Origin: Chryseobacterium paludis
GTDB lineage: Bacteria > Bacteroidota > Bacteroidia > Flavobacteriales > Weeksellaceae
DNA: 64,000 nt
NCBI RefSeq assembly: GCF_025403485.1
Contig: NZ_CP099966.1
Location: forward strand, 3,075,001-3,139,000
Direction of reading: 5' to 3'
In this document: piece after piece, positions 1 through 10,928 of the stretch
Position numbering within the stretch: the first letter of the stretch is position 1
Layout: every line of letters begins with the position of its first letter
Translations under genes and position numbers: made by a program
The notes under the pieces: generated by a model
Database searches by the model: none
What the model was told of the DNA's origin: nothing
The model's input: the letters and a program-made list of their open reading frames with translations, nothing else

Positions 1-1318
1 CGACTAACCCTCAGCTGATTAGCATGGCTGAGGAAACCTTAGTCTTTCGGTGAGGGGGTTTCTCGCCCCTTTATCGTTACTTATGCCTACATTTTCTTTT
101 CTGTACGCTCCACAATGGCTCGCGCCACTGCTTCTGTGCAAACAGAATGCTCCCCTACCAGATGTACATAAGTACAAATCCATAGCTTCGGTAATATGTT
201 TATGCCCGATTATTATCCATGCCGGACCGCTCGACTAGTGAGCTGTTACGCACTCTTTAAATGAATGGCTGCTTCCAAGCCAACATCCTAGCTGTCAATG
301 CAGTCCAACCGCGTTGCTTCAACTTAACATATATTTGGGGACCTTAGCTGTTGGTCTGGGTTCTTTCCCTCTCGGACATGGACCTTAGCACCCATGCCCT
401 CACTGCCGTAGAACATTTATTAGCATTCGGAGTTTGTCAGGAATTGGTAGGCGATGAAACCCCCGCATCCAATCAGTAGCTCTACCTCTAATAAACTTAT
501 ATACGACGCTGCACCTAAATGCATTTCGGGGAGTACGAGCTATCTCCCAGTTTGATTGGCCTTTCACCCCTACCCACAGGTCATCCGAAGACTTTTCAAC
601 GTCAACCGGTTCGGTCCTCCACTCTGTGTTACCAGAGCTTCAACCTGCCCATGGGTAGATCACAAGGTTTCGCGTCTAATCCTACTAACTATACGCCCTA
701 TTCAGACTCGCTTTCGCTCCGGCTCCGGACCTGAAGTCCTTAACCTCGCTAGTAAAATTAACTCGTAGGCTCATTATGCAAAAGGCACGCCGTCACCCAA
801 CATGTGGGCTCCGACCGCTTGTAGGCGTACGGTTTCAGGTTCTATTTCACCCTTCTATTCGAAGTGCTTTTCACCTTTCCTTCACAGTACTTGTTCACTA
901 TCGGTCTTTCAGGAGTATTTAGCCTTGGAGGATGGTCCCCCCATATTCAGACAGGATTTCACGTGTCCCGCCCTACTCATTTATCATCAAAATATACCTT
1001 TCAAATACGGGGCTATCACCCTCTATGGCTGTTCTTTCCAGAACATTCTTTTAAATATATAAAGACTTTTGGGCTAATCCGCGTTCGCTCGCCACTACTT
1101 ACGGAATCTCTTCGATTTCTTTTCCTCCGGGTACTTAGATGTTTCAGTTCTCCGGGTTTGCTCCTCTTACGAGGTGACTGGTCTTCAACCAGCCGGGTTG
1201 CCCCATTCGGACATCTCGGGATCAATTCGTGTGTGCCAATCCCCCGAGCTTTTCGCAGCTTACCACGTCCTTCGTCGCCTCTGAAAGCCTAGGCATCCGC
1301 CATACGCCCTTAACGATT
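1..1318 (-). rRNA. rrl: 23S ribosomal RNA, 5' portion (3' part outside window)
   Basis: The reverse complement near 1318 begins with the conserved 23S 5' region: a GTTAAGGGCGTATGGCGGATGCC-like start followed by the TCAGAGGCGACGAAGGACG block. About 1.3 kb of recognisable 23S sequence follows to the window edge, so roughly the 3' half of the gene, and any 5S gene, lies outside. It is the third element of a 16S-Ile-Ala-23S operon transcribed leftward. The exact 5' end is set by similarity to E. coli and may be off by a few bases. Open frames inside this stretch are artefacts. Confidence 0.95.
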
Positions 1319-1530
1319 TCTTTCCTAATTATTAATTAGTTCAGTATTTTTTGCTCAGCATTGCTGCCAAGCTATTTTTTGTAAACTCAAACGCTTAATT
1401 GCGCTCGGTTTTCTCTTTGTGATATTTTTACCGTTAATGTCAATGATCTTAATGTCTTTCTGCTTGTCTGATGAATGAATATTTGTTTTGGCTCTATTCA
1501 TTATACTTTTAAATCAGACTCACAAAACTG

Positions 1531-1604
1531 TGGAGAATAAGGGAGTCGAACCCTTGACCTCCTGCGTGCAAGGCAGGCGCTCTAGCCAGCTGAGCTAATT
1601 CCCC
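1531..1604 (-). tRNA. tRNA-Ala (TGC)
   Basis: The reverse complement folds as a standard cloverleaf. The acceptor stem is GGGGAAT paired with ATTCTCC, the D arm includes TAGCTCAGCTGG, the anticodon loop carries TGC, and the T arm is AAGGG-TTCGACT-CCCTT. The discriminator base is A and CCA is not encoded. It lies in the 16S-23S spacer after tRNA-Ile, the common arrangement in this phylum. Confidence 0.96.
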
Positions 1605-1692
1605 CTCTAGTCAGACTTCAGATTACAGATTACAGATCCCAGAATTAAATCTGATCCCTACCATCTATTATCTTCCCGTCTTTTTCAATTAG

Positions 1693-1766
1693 TAGTCTCG
1701 GGCAGGCTCGAACTGCCGACCTCTACATTATCAGTGTAGCGCTCTAACCAGCTGAGCTACGAGACT
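1693..1766 (-). tRNA. tRNA-Ile (GAT)
   Basis: The reverse complement has the acceptor stem AGTCTCG paired with CGAGACT, the D arm TAGCTCAGCTGGTTAGAGC, the anticodon GAT in the loop CTGATAA, and the T arm GGCAG-TTCGAGC-CTGCC. The discriminator is A and CCA is not encoded. It is the first tRNA in the 16S-23S spacer, 88 bp upstream of tRNA-Ala in transcription order. Confidence 0.96.
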
Positions 1767-1984
1767 GTCTTGTTAGACTTTTAGATTAAAGACTCCAGAT
1801 ATCAGACCTCATTGTCTTTCTTCTTTTATCTTTCATCTTGCCTCTCTTCCCTATACTAATTTCTAGTGGGTTTTGTATTTTTATATATATAATCAACCAA
1901 ATAAAAAACTAAAGCATACTTTAAGTAAGTACATGATACACTTAAGTATCTTTAATTTTGTTTATCGTCCCGAAAGACGCTCTA

Positions 1985-3502
<1,518 letters not shown>

Positions 3503-3642
3503 TGTTTGTCTGACTCACTCAAAGTTATTTTACGCTTTAGTTTTTCCTTACTTGGTTGTTATATTATTTTTCAATGATCTCTCTTCTTCCGCTTTATACC
3601 GTAGCCTCATTTTCTGTCGTTTGGGCTACTGATTTGCGAGTG

Positions 3643-3674
3643 CAAAAGTAAATGTTTTTTTTGATGTGACCAAA
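3643..3674 (-). promoter_or_regulatory. rRNA operon promoter, proximal
   Basis: On the minus strand this reads TTTG (3674-3671), 20 bp, then TACTTTTG (3650-3643). It matches the Bacteroidetes primary sigma consensus TTTG / TAnnTTTG. It lies about 140 bp upstream of the 16S start and is the last of three similar elements. Confidence 0.72.
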
Positions 3675-3768
3675 TTTTTCCGAAAGAAAATTTAAAGTTT
3701 TTTTAGTAACCTTAACCTCCATATCTTATTCAATCTCATACTCTCCTGCGCTCCCTTAATTGGGACTG

Positions 3769-3798
3769 CAAAGATACAAACTTTTATCAATTATCAAA
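3769..3798 (-). promoter_or_regulatory. rRNA operon promoter, middle
   Basis: On the minus strand this reads TTTG (3798-3795), 18 bp, then TATCTTTG (3776-3769), a good fit to the Bacteroidetes -33/-7 consensus. It lies about 120 bp upstream of the proximal element. Confidence 0.72.
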
Positions 3799-3880
3799 AT
3801 AAAATATTATTTATTTTTCTAACCTTCAGTCCTATTTACTTATCGTCTGCGCTACCTACTATCTCTCGTTTTCAGTGGGG

Positions 3881-3913
3881 CAAAAGTACATCTTATTAAC
3901 ACTACAATCCAAA
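3881..3913 (-). promoter_or_regulatory. rRNA operon promoter, distal
   Basis: On the minus strand this reads TTTG (3913-3910), 21 bp, then TACTTTTG (3888-3881). It is the outermost of three tandem promoter-like elements upstream of the 16S gene and lies about 110 bp from the middle one. The preceding 3914-4270 stretch is AT-rich with no gene that I can see. Confidence 0.65.
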
Positions 3914-4270
3914 CTTATTTAACATAAAATTTACTTTTAATTCATATTTACTTTTAACTCCCTGAATTACAAGAACTAAAATTTTAACCCTATTTGCAAA
4001 GAACTGCCATACTGAGCTTGGGAATTAAGTAAAACCCAGTAGGCAGCAGGAGTCAGGTAAGAAAAATTAATGCTATAAAAGAAAAACAGAAGGTTTCGAG
4101 AGGGGAAATGGGAAAATTTCATTCAGAAATTAAAAAGAAATATTTTAAAAAGGCATATAGTAACAATGAATTGTTCTTCTAGTATACTATATAATAGATA
4201 TAGTATTGAAAATTCTTTACTCTGTACTACTAGCTTGTTTCTATTAAGTGTACTGAGAACCGGCCAATCA
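3914..4270. other. Intergenic region upstream of the rRNA promoters
   Basis: This is AT-rich, non-coding sequence between the rRNA promoters and the terminator of the next minus-strand operon. I see no convincing gene or RNA. It may contain upstream activating sequence for the rRNA promoters, but I see no specific motif. Confidence 0.5.
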
Positions 4271-4304
4271 TAAATAAACCCCGAACTGAGCCGGGGTTTA
4301 TTTA
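4271..4304 (-). terminator. Hairpin terminator after the rfbD operon
   Basis: A 13-bp perfect stem (4271-4283 with 4292-4304, core AAACCCCG/CGGGGTTT) has an 8-base loop and A/T-rich flanks. It lies just past the stop codon at 4340 of the minus-strand gene and before the rRNA promoter region, so it should separate the two units. It is nearly symmetrical and could act in both directions. Confidence 0.72.
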
Positions 4305-4339
4305 TCTAACCTCTAAGAAAGAGGCTTATGAATTTTTTA

Positions 4340-5023
4340 TTACTCTTTATCTAGTTTAATATAAATAAGACTTAAAAATTCTGCAAATGATTTCTCTAAT
4401 CCTACAATATCTCCTGACTTTAAATTTAAACCACCTACTCCAGTATTATCTGATCTTACTTTTAAAGCAGATACTTGAAAATACTGATTTGTTTCGTTTG
4501 CTTTGGGTTGTACTTTAATGGTAGAACCTAAGAGTTTTTTAGTAGATATTGTATAAAGATCTCCCGGTACTGTTTTTATTATGAAAAAAGACCTCGGAGA
4601 CAAGGTATAATCCTTCTTATTGACACTTATTCTTTGTTCTTTATCTGACGAAGCAAATAAATACAAATATCCTGTTTGTGAAATGAACTTTTCTTTGGGT
4701 AAATAGTACAAGCTCAATTTGTAATTGGAAGGGTTAAAAGCCTGCGGAGATCCATCCACATTTTCAAAGGGTTTTATCGAAATTGCATTTGCCCCTATTT
4801 CTTTTGCTTTTTTAAATATTAAAGAAAAAGTGCCTGCATCATCTTTTGAAAAACCCTGTACTTCAACTTCCCCTAAGTATTGAGCATCTTTTATTTCCTC
4901 ATTTATTTTAAATAAAAATTTATCTGTGTTATCGCTTGTCTTTTCAACTTTAGTTAAGTATACATTCTGTGCACTAAAAAACTGAAGCAGTAAAAGAAAA
5001 ATAAAAGTTAAAAGGTTTCTCAT
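4340..5023 (-). CDS. Hypothetical secreted protein
   Basis: This is a 227-residue protein with an N-terminal signal peptide (hydrophobic LLTFIFLLLLQFFSA, then AQN). I chose the start at 5023, not the longer frame from 5080, because it places the signal peptide at the N-terminus and follows rfbD by only 11 bp. The body has the pattern GEVEVQGFSKDDAGTFSLIF followed by IGANAISIKPF. This resembles small Bacteroidetes envelope proteins that gauge heavy-handed 'increased' gene annotation poorly, so I assign no family. It is the last gene of a thioesterase-rfbD-hypothetical operon. Function is not recognised. Confidence 0.8.
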   Translation of the reverse strand: MRNLLTFIFLLLLQFFSAQNVYLTKVEKTSDNTDKFLFKINEEIKDAQYLGEVEVQGFSKDDAGTFSLIFKKAKEIGANAISIKPFENVDGSPQAFNPSNYKLSLYYLPKEKFISQTGYLYLFASSDKEQRISVNKKDYTLSPRSFFIIKTVPGDLYTISTKKLLGSTIKVQPKANETNQYFQVSALKVRSDNTGVGGLNLKSGDIVGLEKSFAEFLSLIYIKLDKE

Positions 5024-5034
5024 ATCGTGTTTTA

Positions 5035-5895
5035 TTATTGTAAAAGAATATTTACACATTCTTCCAGGCTGTTTTCCCAATGTTTTGGTTCTATTTTATA
5101 CACTTCTTCTATCTTGTCTAAACACATAGTACTTCTTTTTGGCCTTTTCGCAGGCGTTGGATACTGTTCTGTGGTAAGAGAATTTAATTTGATTGAAGAT
5201 TTAGAAAACTCAGCAATCTTTTTTGCAAATTCATACCATGTCGTCTCAGGATAATTTGAAAAATGAAAAATTCCAAAATTTAACTGAGGGTTTCTAACAA
5301 TATCCATAATAGCCTCTGCTAAATCATTGGCATTTGTTGGCTGTCCAAATTGATCAGCTACAATTCCCAGTTCGTCTTTTTGTGAAAATAAATTCAGCAT
5401 TGTTTTCACAAAGTTCTTATTAAACTCTGAATATAGCCAAGAGGTTCTTAGAATAATTGTTTTTGGATTGATCTCCATTGCTAATTCTTCCCCTTTCAAT
5501 TTAGATTCTCCATATACTCCGATTGGATTTGTAAAATCATCTTCAGAATAACATAAATTCGTTTCTCCATCAAATACATAATCAGTAGAAACATGGATTA
5601 GAACGGCCTTATGATCGTAACATGCCTGAGCGAGATAAGCAACCCCATCAGCATTGACAGCAAAAGCCTTTTCTTTTTCTTTTTCGGCAAGATCTACAGC
5701 AGTGTATGCTGAAGCATTAATACAAAAGTCTGGTTTGCTATCATAAAAGAAAGCTTCAACCTGCCCTTCATTAGTAACATCTAAAGTTTGAGAGTCTGTG
5801 AAAATAAATTCATAATCACTTTCAAAATCCGGAGCAATTTTCTTAATACAATTCCCCAGTTGACCGTTACTTCCAATAACAACTATTTTTTTCAT
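5035..5895 (-). CDS. rfbD: dTDP-4-dehydrorhamnose reductase (RmlD/RfbD)
   Basis: This 286-residue protein belongs to the extended short-chain dehydrogenase family. It has an N-terminal NAD(P)-binding loop GSNGQLG (residues 8-14), an INASAYTAVD segment, STDYVFDG, and a catalytic YxxxK (YGESK, near residue 127). It would reduce dTDP-4-keto-L-rhamnose to dTDP-L-rhamnose in nucleotide sugar synthesis for surface polysaccharide, in the cytoplasm. The length is normal for the family. Its ATG overlaps the upstream thioesterase stop by one base (TAATG), which implies translational coupling. The other dTDP-rhamnose genes are not in this window. Confidence 0.93.
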   Translation of the reverse strand: MKKIVVIGSNGQLGNCIKKIAPDFESDYEFIFTDSQTLDVTNEGQVEAFFYDSKPDFCINASAYTAVDLAEKEKEKAFAVNADGVAYLAQACYDHKAVLIHVSTDYVFDGETNLCYSEDDFTNPIGVYGESKLKGEELAMEINPKTIILRTSWLYSEFNKNFVKTMLNLFSQKDELGIVADQFGQPTNANDLAEAIMDIVRNPQLNFGIFHFSNYPETTWYEFAKKIAEFSKSSIKLNSLTTEQYPTPAKRPKRSTMCLDKIEEVYKIEPKHWENSLEECVNILLQ

Positions 5896-6380
5896 TATGA
5901 ATTTTTTGCGTTTTGAGATCTTAAAAACTTAACTCTTGATTGAAAATCTTTCTGTTCTAAATCAACATAGAATTTATGGAAAATTTCTTTAACATCTTCA
6001 GGATGTATGTCAGACTTTCTTGTTTTAACATTAAAATAAATAACAGTAACCCATAAAACAGCATGAATTGTATTTTCGTCAAGACTCTTCATTAATATTT
6101 CAACTTTAGCAGTTCTATCCTGTATATCGATCGTCTTGCTGCTTATTACAACCTGAGTATTGTATCGCACTTCTCTTAAGTATGCTATTTCGTTTTGTAT
6201 GGCAATCCAGGTACAACCAGTTTTCTTTGTATATTCTTCATAGGTAAAACCATAAAATGTTTCCACATGATCTTCTCTGGCATTAAACATATAATCCAAA
6301 TATTTAACATTATTCAAATGCCCTATTGGATCGCAATCGCTGAATCTAACTTTGACCGTGGTTGATACTTCTTTTTCCAT
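5895..6380 (-). CDS. Acyl-CoA thioesterase, hotdog fold (YbgC/4HBT type)
   Basis: The 161-residue protein begins with the typical 4HBT signature, KVRFSDCDPIGHLNNVKYLDY, in which the Asp of DCDPxGH and the following NNxxYLxY segment are characteristic. It is likely a cytoplasmic thioesterase acting on acyl-CoA or acyl-ACP; the substrate cannot be read from sequence. It is the first gene of the short operon with rfbD and overlaps rfbD by one base. There is no obvious functional link to rhamnose synthesis. Confidence 0.88.
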   Translation of the reverse strand: MEKEVSTTVKVRFSDCDPIGHLNNVKYLDYMFNAREDHVETFYGFTYEEYTKKTGCTWIAIQNEIAYLREVRYNTQVVISSKTIDIQDRTAKVEILMKSLDENTIHAVLWVTVIYFNVKTRKSDIHPEDVKEIFHKFYVDLEQKDFQSRVKFLRSQNAKNS

Positions 6381-6390
6381 TTGGCAAAAA

Positions 6391-6419
6391 TAAAAAAACC
6401 ACCCCTAAAAGAGGTGGTT
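6391..6419 (-). terminator. Rho-independent terminator after ompH
   Basis: On the minus strand, stem AACCACC pairs with GGTGGTT around a 9-base loop and is followed by TTTTTTTAT. It lies 30 bp past the ompH stop codon. It closes the porG-uppS-bamA-ompH-ompH block and separates it from the thioesterase gene. Confidence 0.85.
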
Positions 6420-6449
6420 AGTTTTATAAATGTTTGTTAATTTGTTAAA

Positions 6450-6953
6450 TTATTGAACACCTAATTCTTTTTTTACTGCTGGAGTAGCATCTGGACCTCC
6501 TTTGTAAACAAACGCAGAAGAGTTTGCATCCATGATAAAGTCATATCCGTTAGCTTTAGCAACTTTAGATACAGCTTCGTTAAGTTTTTTCTCAATAGGT
6601 TCATAAGCAAGATCTTGTTTAGCAACAAAATCTTTTTGAGCTTTATCGTTCATTTGCTGAATTTCTTCTTGCATTTTAGCTAATTCACCTTCTCTAGCTT
6701 TGTTTTCGTCGGCAGTTTTCTTAGGAGCCTCTTCAGAATATTGCTTTAATTTAGCTTGTCCTGCATCTGCTTTCTTTTTGATCTCTGCTTGCTTAGTATC
6801 TAAGAAAGTCTTTAAATCAGCATCTGCCTTTTTCTTTTCAGGCATTGCATTAAGAACACCTATAACATCTAAAGTAGCAATTTTTTGAGCTTTCGCCATA
6901 CCTACAGATACAACCATCATTACTGCTGCAAATAATACACTTAATTTTTTCAT
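6450..6953 (-). CDS. OmpH/Skp-family periplasmic chaperone, copy 2
   Basis: This 167-residue protein has a signal peptide ending in GMAKA-QK and the Skp/OmpH pattern: a short beta strand (IATLDVIGVLNAMPE), a long charged alpha-helical coiled-coil region (about residues 40-120), and a final FIMDANSSAFVYKGG strand. Skp proteins are trimeric chaperones that carry unfolded outer membrane proteins across the periplasm to the Bam complex. It lies 66 bp after a second OmpH-like gene and downstream of bamA, the classic setting. A terminator follows directly. Confidence 0.92.
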   Translation of the reverse strand: MKKLSVLFAAVMMVVSVGMAKAQKIATLDVIGVLNAMPEKKKADADLKTFLDTKQAEIKKKADAGQAKLKQYSEEAPKKTADENKAREGELAKMQEEIQQMNDKAQKDFVAKQDLAYEPIEKKLNEAVSKVAKANGYDFIMDANSSAFVYKGGPDATPAVKKELGVQ

Positions 6954-7019
6954 AATTGGTAAATAAATAATTTAATTTGTTTTTAGATTTTTAATTTCAG
7001 TAAAAGTTAATTATAAAGA

Positions 7020-7580
7020 TTACTTTTTACTTCTCGTATTAGTTTTTTCTTTTTTTTCTGTTGAAGTTCCTTTCAACAATATTGTTAATACTTTATCTGT
7101 ATAATCATACCTTGGTAGTAGGAAAATAACATTATTATTATTGCTTTTATCAAGAACTATGCCCAATCCATTTTTCTCAGACATTGTTTTAACAGCGCCC
7201 CATATTTGATCCTGAAAAGGTTCAACGAGGTTAGATCTCAATTTTGTAATTTCTCCATTAGTCCCAAAACGTAAACTTGTAGTGGTTTTAATGTTTTTAT
7301 CCAGATCCATTACTTCCTTCTCTCTTAATTTCAACTGATCCCCTACCAATAAAACTCTTTCATTTTCAAAGGCAGATCTTTTCTTTTCATATTCAGAATT
7401 TAAATTCTGAAGTTCTGATTGCCAAGTATCAATCTGCGAGTTTAATCTTGCTTCAGCTTCTTTATATTGTGGAAGCTTATTTAAGATATATTCTGTATCA
7501 ACAACTCCAATTTTTTGGGCATTGCTAAAACCGAAAAGCAAAAATAATACAAATGTGAAAATGATTTTAAAGTTTTTCAT
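7020..7580 (-). CDS. OmpH/Skp-family periplasmic chaperone, copy 1
   Basis: This 186-residue protein has a signal peptide (IIFTFVLFLLFGFSNA-QK), the strand IGVVDTEYILNKLPQY, a long coiled-coil helix region (about residues 40-120), and a C-terminal GLGIVLDKSNNNNVIF strand. A basic Lys/Arg-rich tail follows. I chose the start at 7580, not the longer frame, because it yields the signal peptide and lies 8 bp after the bamA stop. It should act with BamA in outer membrane protein assembly. The two copies differ enough to have distinct clients or roles. Confidence 0.91.
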   Translation of the reverse strand: MKNFKIIFTFVLFLLFGFSNAQKIGVVDTEYILNKLPQYKEAEARLNSQIDTWQSELQNLNSEYEKKRSAFENERVLLVGDQLKLREKEVMDLDKNIKTTTSLRFGTNGEITKLRSNLVEPFQDQIWGAVKTMSEKNGLGIVLDKSNNNNVIFLLPRYDYTDKVLTILLKGTSTEKKEKTNTRSKK

Positions 7581-7588
7581 ATCGTGAA

Positions 7589-10144
7589 TTATAATGATTG
7601 GTTCATCAAGAAGTGTGTCTTCCAACCTGAAGGCTCTGATCCATTAATTGGTTTATCAAATCCATAAGCAAAGTCAAATCCAATTAAACCAAATGCTCCC
7701 ATATAAACTCTTACCCCTACCCCTACTGATCTCTTAAGTTGGAATGGATTGTAGTTACCCCATGAATTCCAAACATTACCTCCTTCCGCAAAAGTTAAAG
7801 CATAAATTTTAGCTGTCTGATTCAATGAGATCGGATATCTTAACTCTAGAGTAAATCTGTTATAAATTGTACCCCCTCCTTGAGGAGTAATATCTCCTTG
7901 GCTAGGATCTCCACCATAACTAGAGGCATTTTCATACCCTCGTAATGGAATTAATTCTCTACCATCATATCGTCCTCCAAAAAGTCCGGTACCTCCCATA
8001 TAGAATCTTTCAAAAGGTGGTGCTCCCAATTGTTTGTTATACCCATCCATGAACCCCATTTCTGCAGAAGATCTAAGTACAAGTTTTCCAGCAATTTCGT
8101 TATAAACGTCAGCTTTGAATTTTATCTTATAAAATTCCATCCATTTATACTTATCCGTTGGAGTCATTGTAGCATAATTCTTATTCGTAAACAATGAATA
8201 AGGTGGAGTGAACTTTCCTGAAAGTTCGATATTAGAACCCATTGTAGGGAATATAGGATCAATACCAGCAGAGTTTCTGCTTAACCCTATATTTAAACTT
8301 AAGTTATTTGCAGTTCCATAGTTTTCTTGGGTTCCACCAAAATCAAATGGATAGTTCTTAAAATCATATTTCTGATATTGGATACCAGTATACAAAGAGA
8401 AATAGTCATCTGGCCATTTAAGTAATCTATTCAAACCAACAGAAGCTGAGAAAATATTCAATCTTGAAGCATCAGTACTCGTACTCGTAATAGATGTGCT
8501 ATATCTAACAATTGAATTATTAATACTTACAGAAAGTGCTGTAGGCTTTGTTCCAAATAACCAAGGTTCAGTAAATGAAACTCCATAATTCTGGAAATAC
8601 TGTCCAGCTTGAGCCTGAATAGACAATGTCTGCCCATCTCCCTGTGGTACAGGTCTGAAATCTTTAAACTTCAGGAAATTCTTTAGTGAGAAGTTATTAA
8701 ACGTTAGCCCCAAGGTTCCAATAAAACTATTTCCACCATAACCGGCTTGTAATTGTACTTGTGATGATCCTTTTTCAACTAATTTCCAATTAACATCTAC
8801 AGTATTATCTTGTTGGTTAGGCTGAATATCCTGACCAATTTGTTGTGGATCAAAGAAAGACATCCCTGCTAAATCGAAGTAGGTTCTTTTGATTTCAGTT
8901 TTCTTAAATAACTCTCCAGGTTTTGTTCTTAACGCTCTAAGGATAACATGGTCATGGGTCGTTGTATTTCCCTGCCATGTAACTCTATTCCAAGTTGCCT
9001 GCTCTCCTTCATTTACCCTAATTTCCAAATTAATAGAATCACCTGAAACAGATTTTTCAACTGGAGTTACATTAGAAAATAGGTAACCGTTATTCATATA
9101 TACCGATTTGATATCTGAATCATCTTCTTTACCACCATCTTCACCAACCTTTTTGTTGAAACCTACAGCATCGTAAATATCTCCCTTCTTGTACCCTAAG
9201 AGTCTTTGTAAATATTCAGTAGAGTATACCGTGTTACCAGTGAAAGTAACATCTCCTATATAGTACTTTTTACCTTCTTTTAATTTTACGTTAATTTCGT
9301 AATTATTTCTTTTATTTCTCCAAACAGAATCAGATACAATAGTTGCATCTCTATATCCTAAAGAGTTATAATAGCTTATTAAACTTTGTTTGTCCTCTTG
9401 ATATTTATCTTCAATGAATTTTGAAGATTTTAAAATACCACCGATACCAAATCTTTTTTGTTTCGTTTCCTTAAAGGCTTTATTTCTAAGCTTAGCATCA
9501 CTCACACTTTCGTTTCCTTCGAACTCAATGTGATCGATCTTTACTCTTTTACCTTTTTCTACATTTATCGTCCAATCTACTAGAGCAGGGTCATTTGCAT
9601 TTACTTTATCCTGAATGGATATTTTTGCATCTGCAAACCCTTTTTTAATATAATCTTTTGGGATATTTGTTTTAAGGCTTGAAACTAAATTTTGTGTAAT
9701 TTTTGTTCCTGGCTTAAGGTTATTATCTTTCGCCATTTTTTCACTTTTAGATTTGCCAATTCCCCTTCCGGAAAATTTAACTTCTCCAAGCTCTTTTAAG
9801 TCCTGCAAGTAAAATTTCAAAACTACCGTTTCTCCTTCAATACTTTGAACGTAAACCTCTACTTCAGAAAATGATTGAGTATCCCAAAGCTTTTTGATAG
9901 CATTGCTAACTTTTTGCCCGGGGATATCTACACTTTCTCCTTTAGATAATCCTGTAAATCTTAAGATTTGTGCAGGTGTATACTTTTTAACCCCATCTAC
10001 AACAATGTCTTTAAGAACGTAGGTTCCTGCTTGGTTTTCTGCATGCACAGGGTTATTCACTTTTGTGCTATCCTGTGGAGTTACCTGTCCATAAAAATGT
10101 GCAGAAGCAACAAACATGATGATGGGTAATAGTCTAAACTTCAT
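7589..10144 (-). CDS. bamA: Outer membrane protein assembly factor BamA
   Basis: This 851-residue Omp85 protein has a signal peptide (to about residue 19), a run of POTRA domains (about 45-430; recurring patterns such as VKIDHIEFEGNESVSDAKL and YYIGDVTFTGNTVYSTEYL), and a C-terminal 16-strand barrel (about 470-851). It contains the conserved barrel motifs FERFYMGG and GLFGG.YDGRELIPLRGY. It inserts beta-barrel proteins into the outer membrane. It lies 29 bp downstream of uppS and 8 bp upstream of ompH copy 1. The last residue is Leu, not the Phe common in outer membrane proteins. Confidence 0.96.
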   Translation of the reverse strand: MKFRLLPIIMFVASAHFYGQVTPQDSTKVNNPVHAENQAGTYVLKDIVVDGVKKYTPAQILRFTGLSKGESVDIPGQKVSNAIKKLWDTQSFSEVEVYVQSIEGETVVLKFYLQDLKELGEVKFSGRGIGKSKSEKMAKDNNLKPGTKITQNLVSSLKTNIPKDYIKKGFADAKISIQDKVNANDPALVDWTINVEKGKRVKIDHIEFEGNESVSDAKLRNKAFKETKQKRFGIGGILKSSKFIEDKYQEDKQSLISYYNSLGYRDATIVSDSVWRNKRNNYEINVKLKEGKKYYIGDVTFTGNTVYSTEYLQRLLGYKKGDIYDAVGFNKKVGEDGGKEDDSDIKSVYMNNGYLFSNVTPVEKSVSGDSINLEIRVNEGEQATWNRVTWQGNTTTHDHVILRALRTKPGELFKKTEIKRTYFDLAGMSFFDPQQIGQDIQPNQQDNTVDVNWKLVEKGSSQVQLQAGYGGNSFIGTLGLTFNNFSLKNFLKFKDFRPVPQGDGQTLSIQAQAGQYFQNYGVSFTEPWLFGTKPTALSVSINNSIVRYSTSITSTSTDASRLNIFSASVGLNRLLKWPDDYFSLYTGIQYQKYDFKNYPFDFGGTQENYGTANNLSLNIGLSRNSAGIDPIFPTMGSNIELSGKFTPPYSLFTNKNYATMTPTDKYKWMEFYKIKFKADVYNEIAGKLVLRSSAEMGFMDGYNKQLGAPPFERFYMGGTGLFGGRYDGRELIPLRGYENASSYGGDPSQGDITPQGGGTIYNRFTLELRYPISLNQTAKIYALTFAEGGNVWNSWGNYNPFQLKRSVGVGVRVYMGAFGLIGFDFAYGFDKPINGSEPSGWKTHFLMNQSL

Positions 10145-10173
10145 TTTATCGTAGTCTTTCTTTTCTTAAAATT

Positions 10174-10923
10174 TTACTGGATTTTTATTTGTTCGCCGGT
10201 TAGGCCATATCGTCTTTCTTTGTTTTGATAATCTACAATACATTGAAAGAAAATATCTTTTGTAAAGTCTGGCCATAGAACATTTAAAAACTGCAGTTCT
10301 GCATAGGCGATCTGCCAAAGGAGGAAATTGCTAATTCTTGTTTCACCGCTAGTTCTTATAAGTAAATCCACTGGTGGAAAATCCTTTGTATAAAGATAGT
10401 TTTCAAATAATTTCTCATCGATATTCTCTACGTCTACCTTTCCTTCTTTTACATCGGAACTTATATTTTTCACGGCATTCAGTATCTCATTTTGAGAGCC
10501 ATAGCTTATTGCTAGTACTAAATTTCCTTTTGTGTTTTCTTTTGTTAATTCTACCACTTTAAGCAATTGCTCTTTTACAAGTGATGGCAGTTTTTCTAAA
10601 TTACCAATAACATGCATTCTTAAGCCTTTACTGAAAATCTCCTCAGCCTCTAACAATAATGTTTCTGTAAGTAAATTCATTAAAGTATTCACTTCATTAG
10701 AAGGGCGATTCCAGTTTTCCGAAGAAAAGGTATACAATGTTAAATATGGGATATCAATCTCATTACAAGCATTAATTGCATTTCTTACTGCATTAATTGC
10801 ATTTTTGTGGCCAAAAGTTCTTTCTTCGCCACGAGATTTGGCCCATCTTCCGTTACCATCCATAATGATAGCAACATGCTTTGGTAAATTCTCTGAATTT
10901 ATTTTATCTTTAATCAACGACAT
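10174..10923 (-). CDS. uppS: Isoprenyl transferase / undecaprenyl diphosphate synthase
   Basis: The 249-residue protein carries the family signature HVAIIMDGNGRWAKSRG with the catalytic Asp at residue 22, the FGHKNA segment, YTFSSENWNRP, and the C-terminal RTSGETRISNFLLWQIAYAEL block. It extends farnesyl diphosphate with isopentenyl diphosphate to C55, the lipid carrier for peptidoglycan and polysaccharide. It lies 5 bp downstream of porG and directly upstream of bamA, an arrangement also known in Porphyromonas. Confidence 0.96.
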   Translation of the reverse strand: MSLIKDKINSENLPKHVAIIMDGNGRWAKSRGEERTFGHKNAINAVRNAINACNEIDIPYLTLYTFSSENWNRPSNEVNTLMNLLTETLLLEAEEIFSKGLRMHVIGNLEKLPSLVKEQLLKVVELTKENTKGNLVLAISYGSQNEILNAVKNISSDVKEGKVDVENIDEKLFENYLYTKDFPPVDLLIRTSGETRISNFLLWQIAYAELQFLNVLWPDFTKDIFFQCIVDYQNKERRYGLTGEQIKIQ

Positions 10924-10928
10924 ATTAA

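Noticed and set aside
50..1292. Several open frames up to 142 codons
   Set aside because: They lie inside the 23S rRNA gene on the antisense or sense strand and match no protein family.
1606..1692. Short direct repeats (GATTACA-like) between the tRNA genes
   Set aside because: Two partial copies of a simple sequence; no sign of function or of a CRISPR-like array.
6385..6392. TATTTTTG as a promoter for the thioesterase gene
   Set aside because: It overlaps the T run of the ompH terminator and has no -33 partner.
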